From DATLGB01 sp963726825 (GTDB taxonomy: Bacteria; Actinomycetota; Thermoleophilia; Solirubrobacterales; Solirubrobacteraceae), in contig CAVSDT010000001.1 of NCBI GenBank assembly GCA_963726825.1, positions 248,001 to 312,000 on the forward strand: 64,000 nucleotides of DNA. Direction: 5' to 3'. Below the pieces are notes generated by a model. It was not told the origin of the DNA, did not search any database, and saw only the letters and a list, made by a program, of their open reading frames with translations. Numbering within the stretch: position 1 is the stretch's first letter; the number at the start of each line of letters is the position of its first letter. The translations under genes were made by a program, and so were the position numbers. Positions 41,453-50,082 of this stretch are shown one piece after another.

Positions 41453-41891
41453 TCCGGACGATCAGCACCGAGCACGGCGCGTGGTGGGAGACCTTGTTCG
41501 GCACGGAGCCGAGCAGGAACCGTCGCGTGCCGGACATGCCCTTGTTGCCCACCACGACGAGGTCGGCCTTCTCCTCCTCGGCGACGTCGAGCAGCGCGTC
41601 GGCCGCGTCCCCCTCGCGCGCGTGCACCTCGACGCCACCGACGCCGCTCTCCTCCAGCTGCTCCTTGGCCTCCGCGAGCAGCGCGTCGACGTCCTCGCGC
41701 GGGTTGACCTTGTGCTCGATGTCCGACGGCGCCTGCCGCGCCTCCTCGCGCAGCCGGGTCCCGGACACGGGGGCGAACGCCGACACGACGTGCACCGTCG
41801 CGTCGAGGGCGGCGGCGAGCCGCCCCGCCTCCTCGACCGCGCGCGCCGCGGTGTCGGAGCCGTCGGTGCCAACAACGATGGAGCCGATCAT
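41445..41891 (-). CDS. Universal stress protein, single domain
   Basis: 148 aa from ATG 41891. MIGSIVVGTDGSDTAARAVE and ATP loop GNKGMSGTRRFLLGSVPNKV followed by APCSVLIVRTT. This is the common chromosomal type (N-K-G-M-S-G), distinct from the USPs of the left block. It lacks an ACTACGG element upstream. Confidence 0.92.
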   Translation of the reverse strand: MIGSIVVGTDGSDTAARAVEEAGRLAAALDATVHVVSAFAPVSGTRLREEARQAPSDIEHKVNPREDVDALLAEAKEQLEESGVGGVEVHAREGDAADALLDVAEEEKADLVVVGNKGMSGTRRFLLGSVPNKVSHHAPCSVLIVRTT

Positions 41892-41938
41892 GCCCCGCAG
41901 CGTACAAACGCGGGCGTTCGCATGTGCCGCCTAGGCGC

Positions 41939-42022
41939 TCAGAGCTTGGTCACGGCGATCACGGCGCCGATGAGGACGAACACCACGATGGCGATCTGCG
42001 CGTAGAGGAGCAACCGTGACAC
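41939..42022 (-). CDS. 27-residue single-TM peptide
   Basis: GTG 42022 to TGA 41939-41941. The product is a charged/polar start (VSRLLLYAQ), one hydrophobic helix (IAIVVFVLIGAVIAV) and TKL at the end, typical of small membrane peptides. It fills an otherwise empty gap between the USP and the nucleotidyltransferase. The ribosome-binding site is weak. The clean TM design and precise fit in the gap support it, but a chance hydrophobic frame is possible. Confidence 0.45.
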   Translation of the reverse strand: MSRLLLYAQIAIVVFVLIGAVIAVTKL

Positions 42023-42071
42023 GGCTGTCCAGGCTAGGCGGCGCTCGTGCGCCGGGACTACGGTTGGGCGC

Positions 42072-42818
42072 ATGGCATCGTCACCCGTTCAAGGGCCTCG
42101 GGCGGTGGTGCTCGCCGGCGGACTGGGCACGCGCCTGCGCCCCTACGCCGCGGTCCTGCCCAAGCCCCTCATGCCGATCGGGGACCGTCCGGTCCTCGAC
42201 GTGGTGATCCGGCAGCTGCACCACCACGCGTTCGGCCAGGTGACGATCGCGACCGGCTACCTGGCAGAGCTCATCGAGGCGTTCTTCCGCGGCGGCGAGA
42301 AGTACGGCGTCCCGATCGACTACTTCCGCGAGGACGAGCCACTCGGCACCGCCGGCGCGCTCGGGCTGATCGAGGGCCTGGACGACTCGTTCCTCGTCAT
42401 GAACGGCGACGTGCTCACCGACCTCGACTACACCGCGCTGCTGCGTCAGCACGTCGAGTCGGGCGCGTCGGCCACGATCGCGACGATCAGCCGCGAGGTC
42501 CACATCTCGCTCGGCGTCCTGCACTTCGACGCCGAGACCGAGCCGGACCGCCTCACCGCCTACGAGGAGAAGCCGCAGTTCACCTTCGAGGCCTCCATGG
42601 GCGTCTACGCCTTCCATCCCCGCGCCCTCACGCACATCGAGGGTGGCGAGCGCTTGGAGTTCCCCGACCTGATCCGGCGGCTGCTGGCGGCAGGTGAGAC
42701 GGTCAACGCGTACCGCTCGGAGACCTACTGGCTCGACATCGGCCAGCACGAGGACTACGAACAGGCGCAGGACGAGTTCGCGCGGATGCGCCACCGTCTG
42801 CTGCCCGGGGAGCGCTAG
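42072..42818 (+). CDS. Sugar-phosphate nucleotidyltransferase
   Basis: 248 aa. Signature VVLAGGLGTRLRPYAAVLPK followed by PLMPIGDRPVL, and metal-binding Asp in VMNGDVLTDLD (about 110); EEKPQF and a final WLDIGQHEDYEQA complete the NDP-sugar synthase fold. No C-terminal left-handed helix domain, so a mannose-1-P guanylyltransferase/glucose-1-P thymidylyltransferase-like short form. Its stop overlaps the convergent DegT-like gene (CTAG at 42815-42818). Supplies activated sugar for the cluster on the opposite strand. Confidence 0.88.
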   Translation: MASSPVQGPRAVVLAGGLGTRLRPYAAVLPKPLMPIGDRPVLDVVIRQLHHHAFGQVTIATGYLAELIEAFFRGGEKYGVPIDYFREDEPLGTAGALGLIEGLDDSFLVMNGDVLTDLDYTALLRQHVESGASATIATISREVHISLGVLHFDAETEPDRLTAYEEKPQFTFEASMGVYAFHPRALTHIEGGERLEFPDLIRRLLAAGETVNAYRSETYWLDIGQHEDYEQAQDEFARMRHRLLPGER

Positions 42819-43764
42819 GACACGAGCGCGGCGGCGACCGCGTCCGGCGCCTCCGCGGCGGCCACGCGCAGCAGCGGCCCCTCGACCGAGACGGCCACCC
42901 CGGCGCGCTCCAGCGCCGCGACGGCCGCGACCCGATCGGCACACAGCAGCCCGACGGCGTCCGGCGCGCCCTCCGGGCCGATGACGAGCTCGACGGCCAG
43001 GCCGTCGAAGGCCGCGACCCACGCGGCGGCACGGTCACGCGCGGCGCCGAGGTCGTCGTCGATGTGCCGCAGCCGGCTGAGCCCGAGGGCCGCGCGCGGC
43101 TCGTCGAGGCGGAAGTTGAAGCCGGTGTCGACGACGTCGTAGGAGGCGGCGGGGCCGCGATGGCGGTCCCACGTGCCGGACGTCATGGCGTGCGCGCGCA
43201 TGAGCCTGACGCGCTCGGCGACGGTGCCGTCATCGGTGACCACCATGCCGCCCTCCCCCATCGGGAGCACTCGGCCGTCGGCGAACGAGCAGCAGGCGAT
43301 GACGCCGGTGAACGGGAGGCCGAGGGCGCCACGGCGATCCTCGACGACGGGCGTGCCGAGCGCGGCGATCCGCCCGGTGTCCGCCGCGACGCCGTACGGG
43401 TGAGCGACCACGACCGCAGCCGTGCGCGGGCCGAGGGCGTGAGCGACGGCAGTCGCGTCGAGCACCGGGTCGGTGGGGCTGCGCACGGCGACGTGCACCG
43501 CCGTGGCCCCGCGGTGGTCGACCGCGGCGGCAGCCGTGCGGCCACCGAGGGCCGGAACGACGACGTCGTCTCCGGGAAGCCGGTGAGCGCACCGACCGCG
43601 AGATGCAGCGCCGCCGAGCCCGACGCGACGGCGACTGCGTGCGCTGCGCCGGCCCATTCGGCGAAGGCCGCCTCGAACTCCGCGACGCGTGGGCCCATCG
43701 TCAGCCAGCCTGAGCGCAGCGCGCCGAGCACGGCCTCGACGTCCTCGTCACGCAGGACGCTCAC
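42815..43764 (-). pseudogene. DegT/DnrJ-fold protein lacking the PLP lysine, one frameshift
   Basis: GTG 43764 gives VSVLRDEDVEAVLGALRSGW and HAVAVASGSAALHLAVGALT; a single-base shift near 43577 leads into GDDVVVPALGGRTAAAAVDH, VVVAHPYGVAADTG, VVEDRRGALG, CCSFADGRVLPMGEGGMVV and FNFRLDEPRAALGLSRL. The fold is that of sugar aminotransferases, but the lysine that binds PLP (N-K in the neighbour) is Arg (G-R), and the D-A-A-H motif is D-R-R-G. Even in frame it is unlikely to transaminate. It overlaps DegT protein 2 by four bases (GTGA). Confidence 0.75.
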
Positions 43765-44841
43765 GCCACGTGCTCCAGGGCGTCGGCGAGCGCGCTGACG
43801 ACGCGATCCTGGTCGGCCTCGGAGAGGAAGGCGAACAGCGGGACGGTCAGCTCGGTGCGTGCGAAGCGCTCGGCGCTCGGCAGCGACGCCCCGTAGCGGC
43901 CGCGGTAGGCCGTGAGCTCGTGGACCGCCGGGTACAGCAGCGACGTCTGGACGCCATGACGCTCGCGCATCCTCCTGCGGACCGCCTCCTGGCGCCCGAG
44001 GTCCTCGAGGACGAGCGGCATCACGTAGCACGAGGAGCGACCGACCGCCTCATCGGTGTAGGGCGACGCCGATCCCGTCGAGGCCGCTCGTGAGGGCGCG
44101 ATAGCGGCGGGTCAGCGCGCGACGAGCGTCGACGTCGGCCTCGAGGCGACGCATGCGGCTGCGCAGCAGCGCGGCGCGCGGCTCGTCCATGCGCAGGTTC
44201 CACGGTCCGTCGCGTCCGGCGCGTGCGGCAGCGGCGACGGCGTCGTCGTCGGTGGTGAGGACTCCACCCTCGCCGACCGCCAGGACCTTGTTGGAGAAGA
44301 ACGAGAAGCAGCCCGATTGACCCCATGCCCCCGCCTTGCGACCCTTCACCTCGGCCAGCGGCGAATGGGCGGCGTCCTCGACCACCGCAAGGCCGTGCTC
44401 GGCGCACAGCGCGGTCAGCGCCTCGACCGCCGCCGGGTAGCCGGCGAAGTGCACGACGCACACGGCCTTCGTCCGGGGGGTGATGCGGGCGGCGACGTCG
44501 GCGGGGTCGATGCCGCCGTCCGCCGGCCCGATGATGTCGGCGAACACCGGCGTCCCGCCGCAGTGGCGGACCGCGGCGGCAGAGGCGGCGAAGGTGATGG
44601 AGGGGACGATGACCTCGTCTCCCGGCCCGACGCCCGCGGCGAGGTAGGCGAGCTGGAGCGCCGCCGTGCAGGAGGACACAGCGACGGCGTGCGCCACCCC
44701 GATGTGCGCTGCCCACTCCGTCTCGAACGCCTCGACCTCCGCCCCGGCGCGCAGCCGGCCGGAGCGCAGGACGCGCTCGACCGCGTCGAGGTCCTCGGGC
44801 TCCATCCGCAGGTCCGACAGCGGGATCGCCGGCACCGCCAC
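43761..44841 (-). pseudogene. DegT/DnrJ/EryC1/StrS sugar aminotransferase, one frameshift
   Basis: GTG 44841 gives IPLSDLRMEPEDLDAVERVL, SSCTAALQLAYLAAGVGPGD, EVIVPSITFAASAAAVRHCG, VVEDAAHSPLAEVKGRKAG and the PLP lysine in CFSFFSNKVLAVGEGG (about residue 190). Near 44055 the frame breaks; the C-terminus YTDEAVGRSSCYVMPLVLED to ADALEHVA, TGA 43761-43763, is one base out. Apart from that the gene is complete (~360 aa). Predicted to aminate a keto-sugar nucleotide made by the adjacent epimerase/dehydratase. Nine bases after the epimerase stop. Confidence 0.82.
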
Positions 44842-44849
44842 GGGAGGTC

Positions 44850-45849
44850 TCAGACCTGGTGGGTGCCGACGCGGTAGCGGTCGAGGTGCTCGCGCAGGAA
44901 CTCGATCGTCACCTGCAGGCCCTCGTCGAGGGTGTGACTCGGCGTCCAGCCGAGCACCTCGCGGGCCAGCGAGTTGTCCGACCGCAGCCGCTCGACCTCC
45001 GAGCCGGCCGGCCGGTCGCGCTGGCCGTCGTGCACGATCTCGATGTCGGCGTCCATCAGGGCGCGGATGCGCTCGGCGAGGTCGCCGATCGAGATCTCCT
45101 GGCCGACGCCGAGGTTGATCGTGCGCGCCGACGGCGTCGCGGTGCGGCGCCGGCGGCGGTGAAGCCCGGCGACCGTGTCCGGCACGAGGGTGAGGTCGCG
45201 GGTCGGGGTGACGGCGCCGAGCTTGACCGTCTGGCCGGCGAGCGCCTGGCGTGATGATCGTCGGGATCACCGCGCGGGCCGACTGCCGCGGGCCGAAGGT
45301 GTTGAACGGCCGCAGCACGACGACGGGCAGCTCGAAGGCCGCGTGGAAGCGACTTCGCGATCTGGTCGGCGCCGATCTTCGACGCCGAGTACGGCGACTG
45401 GCCCTGAAGCGGGTGCGCCTCGTGGATCGGGACGTAACGGGCGGTGCCGTAGACCTCGCTCGTCGAGGTGTGCACGAAGCGCGAGACGCCGGCGGCGCGC
45501 GCGGCTTCGAGCAGGTTCGAGCGTCCCCTCCACGTTGGTGCGCACGTAGCGCCAGCGGCGTGACGTAGGAGTACGGGATGGCGATGAGCGCGGCGAGGTG
45601 GAAGACGACGTCGACCCCCGTCGTGACCGGCAGGAGCGTCTCGGGATCGCGGATGTCACCCGCCACGACGTCCATGTCCCCTGACAGGTCCGAGTCGTCG
45701 AGCCAGCCCCAGCGGCCGTGCGACGCGTAACGGACGAGCGCGCGGACATCGGCGCCGCGCCGCGTCAGCTCCTCCGCGAGGTGTGAGCCGATGAAGCCCC
45801 CCGCGCCCGTCACGAGGACGCGGCGACCGGACCAGTCAGCTCCGGGCAC
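44850..45849 (-). pseudogene. NAD-dependent sugar epimerase/dehydratase (extended SDR), frameshifted
   Basis: GTG 45849 overlaps the stop of the upstream DsbA-like gene. VLVTGAGGFIGSHLAEELTR is the NAD loop, FHLAALIAIPYSY follows, the catalytic S/Y-x3-K is split over frames (HTSTSEVYGTARYV, then SPYSASKIGADQIAKS), then FELPVVVLRPFNTFGPRQSA and the clean C-terminus TINLGVGQEISIGDLAERIR to RYRVGTHQV. About half a dozen single-base indels lie between 45150 and 45570. FNTFGPRQSARAVIPT is typical of GDP-mannose/UDP-glucose-type epimerases. Works with the aminotransferase genes below. Confidence 0.82.
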
Positions 45850-46619
45850 TAGTCCGACGATCCCACGATCGGGTCCAGCGCGGTGTTGACGGAGGACGGG
45901 TTGCTGGCCTGGATGTCGAGCGTCTTCGGCTTGCCGCCCCCCTTCGTGGCGACGAAGGTCGGGGTGCCGTTGACCCCGAGCACCTGCGAGCGCTCGGCCG
46001 TGGCGTCGAACTGCTTGACGACCGCGTCGGCGTTGCGGCCCGACAGGGCGGCCTTGGCGTCGAGGCCGGGCGTGGCCTTGGCGATCTTGTCGAGGAAGGC
46101 GTCCGTCACGTAGCCCGAGTTCTCGACGCCCTGGTTGGCGTAGAACGTCTCGGCGAAGGGCCAGGCCTTGTCCTGCTTCGCGGCCGAGAGCACCGTCAGG
46201 GCGGCCGTCACGGAGTCGTCGCCGATGATGTTGATCGGTCGCATGACGAGCTTGACCTTGCCCGTCTTGACGTAGTCGTTGACGAGGACGTCGAGGCCGC
46301 TCTGGGAGAAGCGCATGCACACGGGGCACTGGAGGTCGAGGTACTCCTCGACGGTGACGGGGGCGTCGGGCTGGCCGAGCGTGACGCCGCTCTGCGGGAT
46401 CCCTTCGAAGAGGGAGACGTTGGCGGTCTCCTTCACGCCGTCGCCCTTCGAGCCGCCGCCGGAGACGACGAGGACGACCACGACGATCGCGACGGCCAGG
46501 ACGGCCAGGCCGCCCAGGACGCCGAGGCGGCGCTTGCGGGCCGCCCTCGCGCGCTCGGCAGCTTCCGCTTCGAGGCGCTCCTGCTTGAGTCGTTGCTTCT
46601 GCTCGGCGCGTGAGGACAT
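45849..46619 (-). CDS. Membrane-anchored DsbA-family thioredoxin-fold protein
   Basis: 256 aa from ATG 46619. A basic cytoplasmic coiled N-terminus (EQKQRLKQERLEAEAAERAR), one TM (about 34-55) and an extracytoplasmic thioredoxin/DsbA domain with active site LDLQCPVCMRF (C-P-V-C) and cis-Pro segment NGTPTFVAT. Actinobacterial proteins of this layout are oxidoreductases for exported proteins. It may serve the CAP-domain lipoprotein encoded just upstream. Overlaps the epimerase start by three bases. Confidence 0.88.
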   Translation of the reverse strand: MSSRAEQKQRLKQERLEAEAAERARAARKRRLGVLGGLAVLAVAIVVVVLVVSGGGSKGDGVKETANVSLFEGIPQSGVTLGQPDAPVTVEEYLDLQCPVCMRFSQSGLDVLVNDYVKTGKVKLVMRPINIIGDDSVTAALTVLSAAKQDKAWPFAETFYANQGVENSGYVTDAFLDKIAKATPGLDAKAALSGRNADAVVKQFDATAERSQVLGVNGTPTFVATKGGGKPKTLDIQASNPSSVNTALDPIVGSSD

Positions 46620-46682
46620 AGGGAGGTCAGTCAAGGGCCCGCGGGCAAAGACGACCTTAACCGACCGTGGGCGGCCTCCGGG

Positions 46683-47648
46683 CTAGGAGCGCTTGCGGGC
46701 GGCGCGCGCACGCCGGGCGGCGCGGGCCTTCGCGGCGCGGGCCCTCGACGCGCGGGCCCTGGCGGCGCGGGCGCGCTTGCGGGCGCGCTTGCCCTTGCGG
46801 CCCTTCGCGGCGGACTGGCGCTTGACCGCCTGCTCGCCCCTCGCGGCGCCGGCGGTGCTGTTGGCGCTGCCCGAGCCGCCCGCGACGGTCGCCGCGGAGC
46901 CGCTGCCGAGGTTGCCGAAGGTCGTCGTGTACGTCGCGCCCTGGCCGTTGGCCCTGGACGGGTTGCCGACGACGACCCCGAAGCCGATCTCGTTGAACAC
47001 CGGGCGCAGGACGTTCTCGCGGTGGCCCGGCGAGTTCATCCACGCGGCGACGATGCTCTTCGGGGTGGCGAGGGTGCCGGTGCCCCAGGCGAGGTTCTCG
47101 CCGACGGTCCACGCGCGGTCGGACGGGATGTAGCCGGTGGCCTTGATGCGGTCGGTGGAGGACCGGCCGTCCGGCGCGTCGTGGGCGAAGTAGGTGTTCT
47201 GCACCATGTCGCGCGAATGCTCGAGCGCCGCGTCGGCGAGCTTGCCGTCGGTCGCCAGCGGACCGAGGCCCGCATCCGCACGCTCGCCGTTGAGCAGGCA
47301 GAGGGTGCTGGCCACGACGCGGTCGAGGTTGTCCTCGGCGGGCATCAGCTCCTGGTCCGCGCATGCGGCGCCGGCGCCCACGCCCTCGCGATGGCGGCGC
47401 TCGCGGCGCAGCCTCGCGGGGTCCGGGCGCGACGGGCCGGCCAGCAGGCGCTCGCCGCTGCCGTCGTCGGTGTTGGCGCCACCGAGGCGCAGGTCCGTTC
47501 CGCCGACGGTGAGGCTCTTCGTGGCGGGCGCCGAGCGGGGGGTCTGCGGCGCCGACGCGCGATCGGCTGCGGGGGCGGACGATCCACCGCACGAGGCGAG
47601 GACCAGGGCGAGGGGGAGGAGGGGCGCAACGAGCTTGAAGCGGGACAT
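46683..47648 (-). CDS. CAP/SCP-domain lipoprotein with basic C-terminal tail
   Basis: 321 aa from ATG 47648. Lipobox LALVLASCGG (Cys20). The CAP domain (about 110-235) has LLNGERADAGLGPLA, HSRDMVQNTYFAHDAPDG, VGENLAWG and WMNSPGHRENVL, with the His-Glu-Glu-His cleft residues of PR-1-like proteins. The last ~65 residues are Arg/Lys/Ala repeats (RARAARARASRARAAKARAA), probably contacting anionic wall polymers. Function of bacterial CAP proteins is poorly known. Confidence 0.85.
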   Translation of the reverse strand: MSRFKLVAPLLPLALVLASCGGSSAPAADRASAPQTPRSAPATKSLTVGGTDLRLGGANTDDGSGERLLAGPSRPDPARLRRERRHREGVGAGAACADQELMPAEDNLDRVVASTLCLLNGERADAGLGPLATDGKLADAALEHSRDMVQNTYFAHDAPDGRSSTDRIKATGYIPSDRAWTVGENLAWGTGTLATPKSIVAAWMNSPGHRENVLRPVFNEIGFGVVVGNPSRANGQGATYTTTFGNLGSGSAATVAGGSGSANSTAGAARGEQAVKRQSAAKGRKGKRARKRARAARARASRARAAKARAARRARAARKRS

Positions 47649-47701
47649 GCTCTGCTGCCATCGACCCGCCGCGGCTGCGGCTTGACCGTTCTGGACGAAC
47701 G

Positions 47702-48697
47702 TCAGTCGCCGGGGCCCAGCGTGCGCACGGCGTCCAGGCCGAGGTCGTCGAACGCCTCGACCACGCGCGGGTCGAACTGCGTGCCGGCGTTGCGGCGCAG
47801 CTCGGCGGCTGCATCCTCGTGGGTCCAGCGGCTCTTGTACGGCCGCTCGTGCACGAGGACGTCGAAGACGTCGGCGACCGCCACGAGGCGCCCCTCCAGC
47901 GGGATCGCCTCCCCCGCCAGGCCCGCCGGGTAGCCCCCGCCGTCCCAGCGCTCGTGGTGGGTGCGGGCGATCCGCTCGGCGCTGCGCAGCAGCGTGGAGT
48001 CGCCCTGCTCGAGGATCGCGGCACCGACCGCGGCGTGGGTCTTGACCACCTCGTACTCCTCCGCGGTCAGCCGGTCCGGCTTGAGGAGGATCTGGTCCGG
48101 GATGGCGATCTTGCCCAGGTCGTGCAGCGGGGCGGCACGGCGCAGGGTCTCGGCCTGGCCGTCGTCGAGGCCGAGCCCGCGACCCAGCCGCGCGGCCATC
48201 TCCGCGACGCGCTGGGTGTGCTCCCACGTGTTGTCGTCGCGGTACTCGGCGGCGCGGGCGAGGCGGCGCAGCGCGTCCTCCTCCGCCTCGGCGGTGGCGC
48301 GGTGGGCGGCGACCGCCCCCGTGGCCAGGACGCGCTCGAGGTCGCGGACGCGTGCCCGCAGGGTGGCCCGTTCCACCGCGGCGGCGATCCGGGCGATCAC
48401 GAGCCCGACGGGGTCCTCGGCGGTGACGTCGATCACGGGCGGGCCGGCGCCGACGCCGAGCGGGTCGACCCGGGCACGCACGCCGGCGCCGGCGCCGTCG
48501 AGGGCGACGAGGGCGTCAGGCCGGCCGCGGCCGGTGAGCGCCACGGCGTCCTCGACGTCGGCGGCACGCTCGATGCGGGCGCCGCGGGCCGCCTCGATCG
48601 CCCCGATCAGGGCCCGGGCGTGGGCGGAGTCCTCCCCGATGAGGAGCGTGCGCGTGCCCGCGAGCTGGCGTGCATCCTGGTCGGAGGGAGCTGCCAT
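47702..48697 (-). CDS. HD-GYP phosphodiesterase with degenerate receiver
   Basis: 331 aa from ATG 48697. An N-terminal ~120-residue receiver-like domain (TLLIGEDSAHARALIGAIEA) has PDALVALDGAG where the phospho-Asp loop should be, and lacks the normal Lys, so phosphorylation is doubtful. The HD-GYP domain (about 140-325) has EHTQRVAEMA, LHDLGKIAIPDQIL, THHERWDGGGYPAGL (H-H-E and G-G-G-Y-P) and VADVFDVLVHERPYK, all residues for a cyclic-di-GMP phosphodiesterase. Eight bases separate its start from the divergent kinase gene, so their promoters overlap. Confidence 0.88.
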   Translation of the reverse strand: MAAPSDQDARQLAGTRTLLIGEDSAHARALIGAIEAARGARIERAADVEDAVALTGRGRPDALVALDGAGAGVRARVDPLGVGAGPPVIDVTAEDPVGLVIARIAAAVERATLRARVRDLERVLATGAVAAHRATAEAEEDALRRLARAAEYRDDNTWEHTQRVAEMAARLGRGLGLDDGQAETLRRAAPLHDLGKIAIPDQILLKPDRLTAEEYEVVKTHAAVGAAILEQGDSTLLRSAERIARTHHERWDGGGYPAGLAGEAIPLEGRLVAVADVFDVLVHERPYKSRWTHEDAAAELRRNAGTQFDPRVVEAFDDLGLDAVRTLGPGD

Positions 48698-48705
48698 GAT
48701 CGGGC

Positions 48706-50079
48706 ATGATGCCGGACGAGCCCGTCGACCCCCGCCTGGGGACCACTGTCGCGGGCTACCGGATCGAGCGCCGGCTCGGCCGCGGCGGCATGGGCGTGGT
48801 CTACGTCGCCGAGCACCAGACGCTGCGGCGGCGGGCCGCGCTGAAGATCGTGGCGCCCGAGTTCTCCGCCGACGAGGCCTTCCGCGAGCGCTTCCTGCGC
48901 GAGGCGCGCACCGTCGCGACGCTCGTCCACCCCAACGTCGTCGGCGTCTACGACGCCGGCGAGGTCGGGGGCGAGCTCTACCTCGCCATGCAGCTCATCC
49001 CCGGCCGCGACCTGGCCGCGATGCTGCGCACGGAGGGCCGGCTCGGCCCCTTCCGGGTGCTGCAGGTCGTGCGGGCGGTCGGCGGCGCGCTGGACGCCGC
49101 GCACGCCGCCGGGATCGTCCATCGCGACGTCAAGCCGGCCAACGTCCTCGTCGACGGGCCCGACGCGTACCTGACCGACTTCGGGCTGACGAAGGTCGCC
49201 GCCGCGACGGACCCGGGCAGTGCCCCGACCCGCGTCGGCGAGGTGGTGGGCACCTCGCACTACCTCGCGCCGGAGGCGATCGAGGGGGCGGCGGTCGACG
49301 GCCGCGCCGACCTCTACGCGCTGGCGTGCGTCGCCTTCCACGCCCTGACGGGCAGCACCCCCTTCCCCCGCCCGACCGACATGGCCGTGCTCTACGCGCA
49401 CGTGCACGACGTCGCACCCCGGCTGACGGCGCTGCGGCCGGGCCTGCCGCCGGCCCTGGACGCCGTGGTCGCCCGCGGGCTGGAGAAGTCCCCCGACCGG
49501 CGCTGGGCGACCTGCGCGGCGTTCGTCGCCGCGATGGCCGAGGTGCTCGACGCCGCCGGCCCGGGCCTGGACGCGGCGCTGGCGGGCGACCACGTCGGCC
49601 GGCTCGTCCCGGCGGACGGCGACCGGCCGTCGCAGACGACGCTCGTGCGCCCCGCCGGGGGCGCGAGCGCCCCACCCGCCCCCGCCACGGACCCGCGCCC
49701 GGTCCCGGGCGGACGGCCGATCATGCTGCTCGCCGGGGTGGAGGCCAACGCCCGGGCGCTCGCCCGCGTCGCCGTCGGGGCGACCTGGGAGGTGCTCGAG
49801 GCCGTCGAGGTGGATGCGGTGCAGGCGCTGGCGCGCGAGCGGCGCCCGGACGTCGTGCTCGTCGCGGCGAGCTCCACGAGCGCACCCGCGGCGGACGTCG
49901 CCCGCGCCCTGCGCGAGGACCCCGTCACCCGCGAGACGCACGTCGTCCTGCTCGCCCCGGGCCGCCCGGGCGCGCGGGAGCTGGCGGCCGCCGGCGCCGA
50001 CGACGCCCTGGCGGTCCCGTTCTCGCCGATCCAGCTGCAGGTCAAGCTCCGGCGCGTGTCCGGCGCCCGGGCGGGCTGA
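48706..50079 (+). CDS. Ser/Thr protein kinase with C-terminal degenerate receiver
   Basis: 457 aa. PknB-type kinase domain (about 15-285): glycine loop LGRGGMGVVY, Lys in RAALKIVAPE, catalytic loop HRDVKPANVL, DFGLTKV and APEAI. After a Pro/Ala linker, residues ~335-455 form a receiver-like fold (IMLLAGVEANARALARVA, PDVVLVAASS, AAGADDALAVPFSP) in which the phospho-Asp is Ala and the switch Lys is Val. No membrane segment, unlike PknB. Operon with the FHA-protease three bases downstream. Confidence 0.9.
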   Translation: MMPDEPVDPRLGTTVAGYRIERRLGRGGMGVVYVAEHQTLRRRAALKIVAPEFSADEAFRERFLREARTVATLVHPNVVGVYDAGEVGGELYLAMQLIPGRDLAAMLRTEGRLGPFRVLQVVRAVGGALDAAHAAGIVHRDVKPANVLVDGPDAYLTDFGLTKVAAATDPGSAPTRVGEVVGTSHYLAPEAIEGAAVDGRADLYALACVAFHALTGSTPFPRPTDMAVLYAHVHDVAPRLTALRPGLPPALDAVVARGLEKSPDRRWATCAAFVAAMAEVLDAAGPGLDAALAGDHVGRLVPADGDRPSQTTLVRPAGGASAPPAPATDPRPVPGGRPIMLLAGVEANARALARVAVGATWEVLEAVEVDAVQALARERRPDVVLVAASSTSAPAADVARALREDPVTRETHVVLLAPGRPGARELAAAGADDALAVPFSPIQLQVKLRRVSGARAG

Positions 50080-50082
50080 CCC

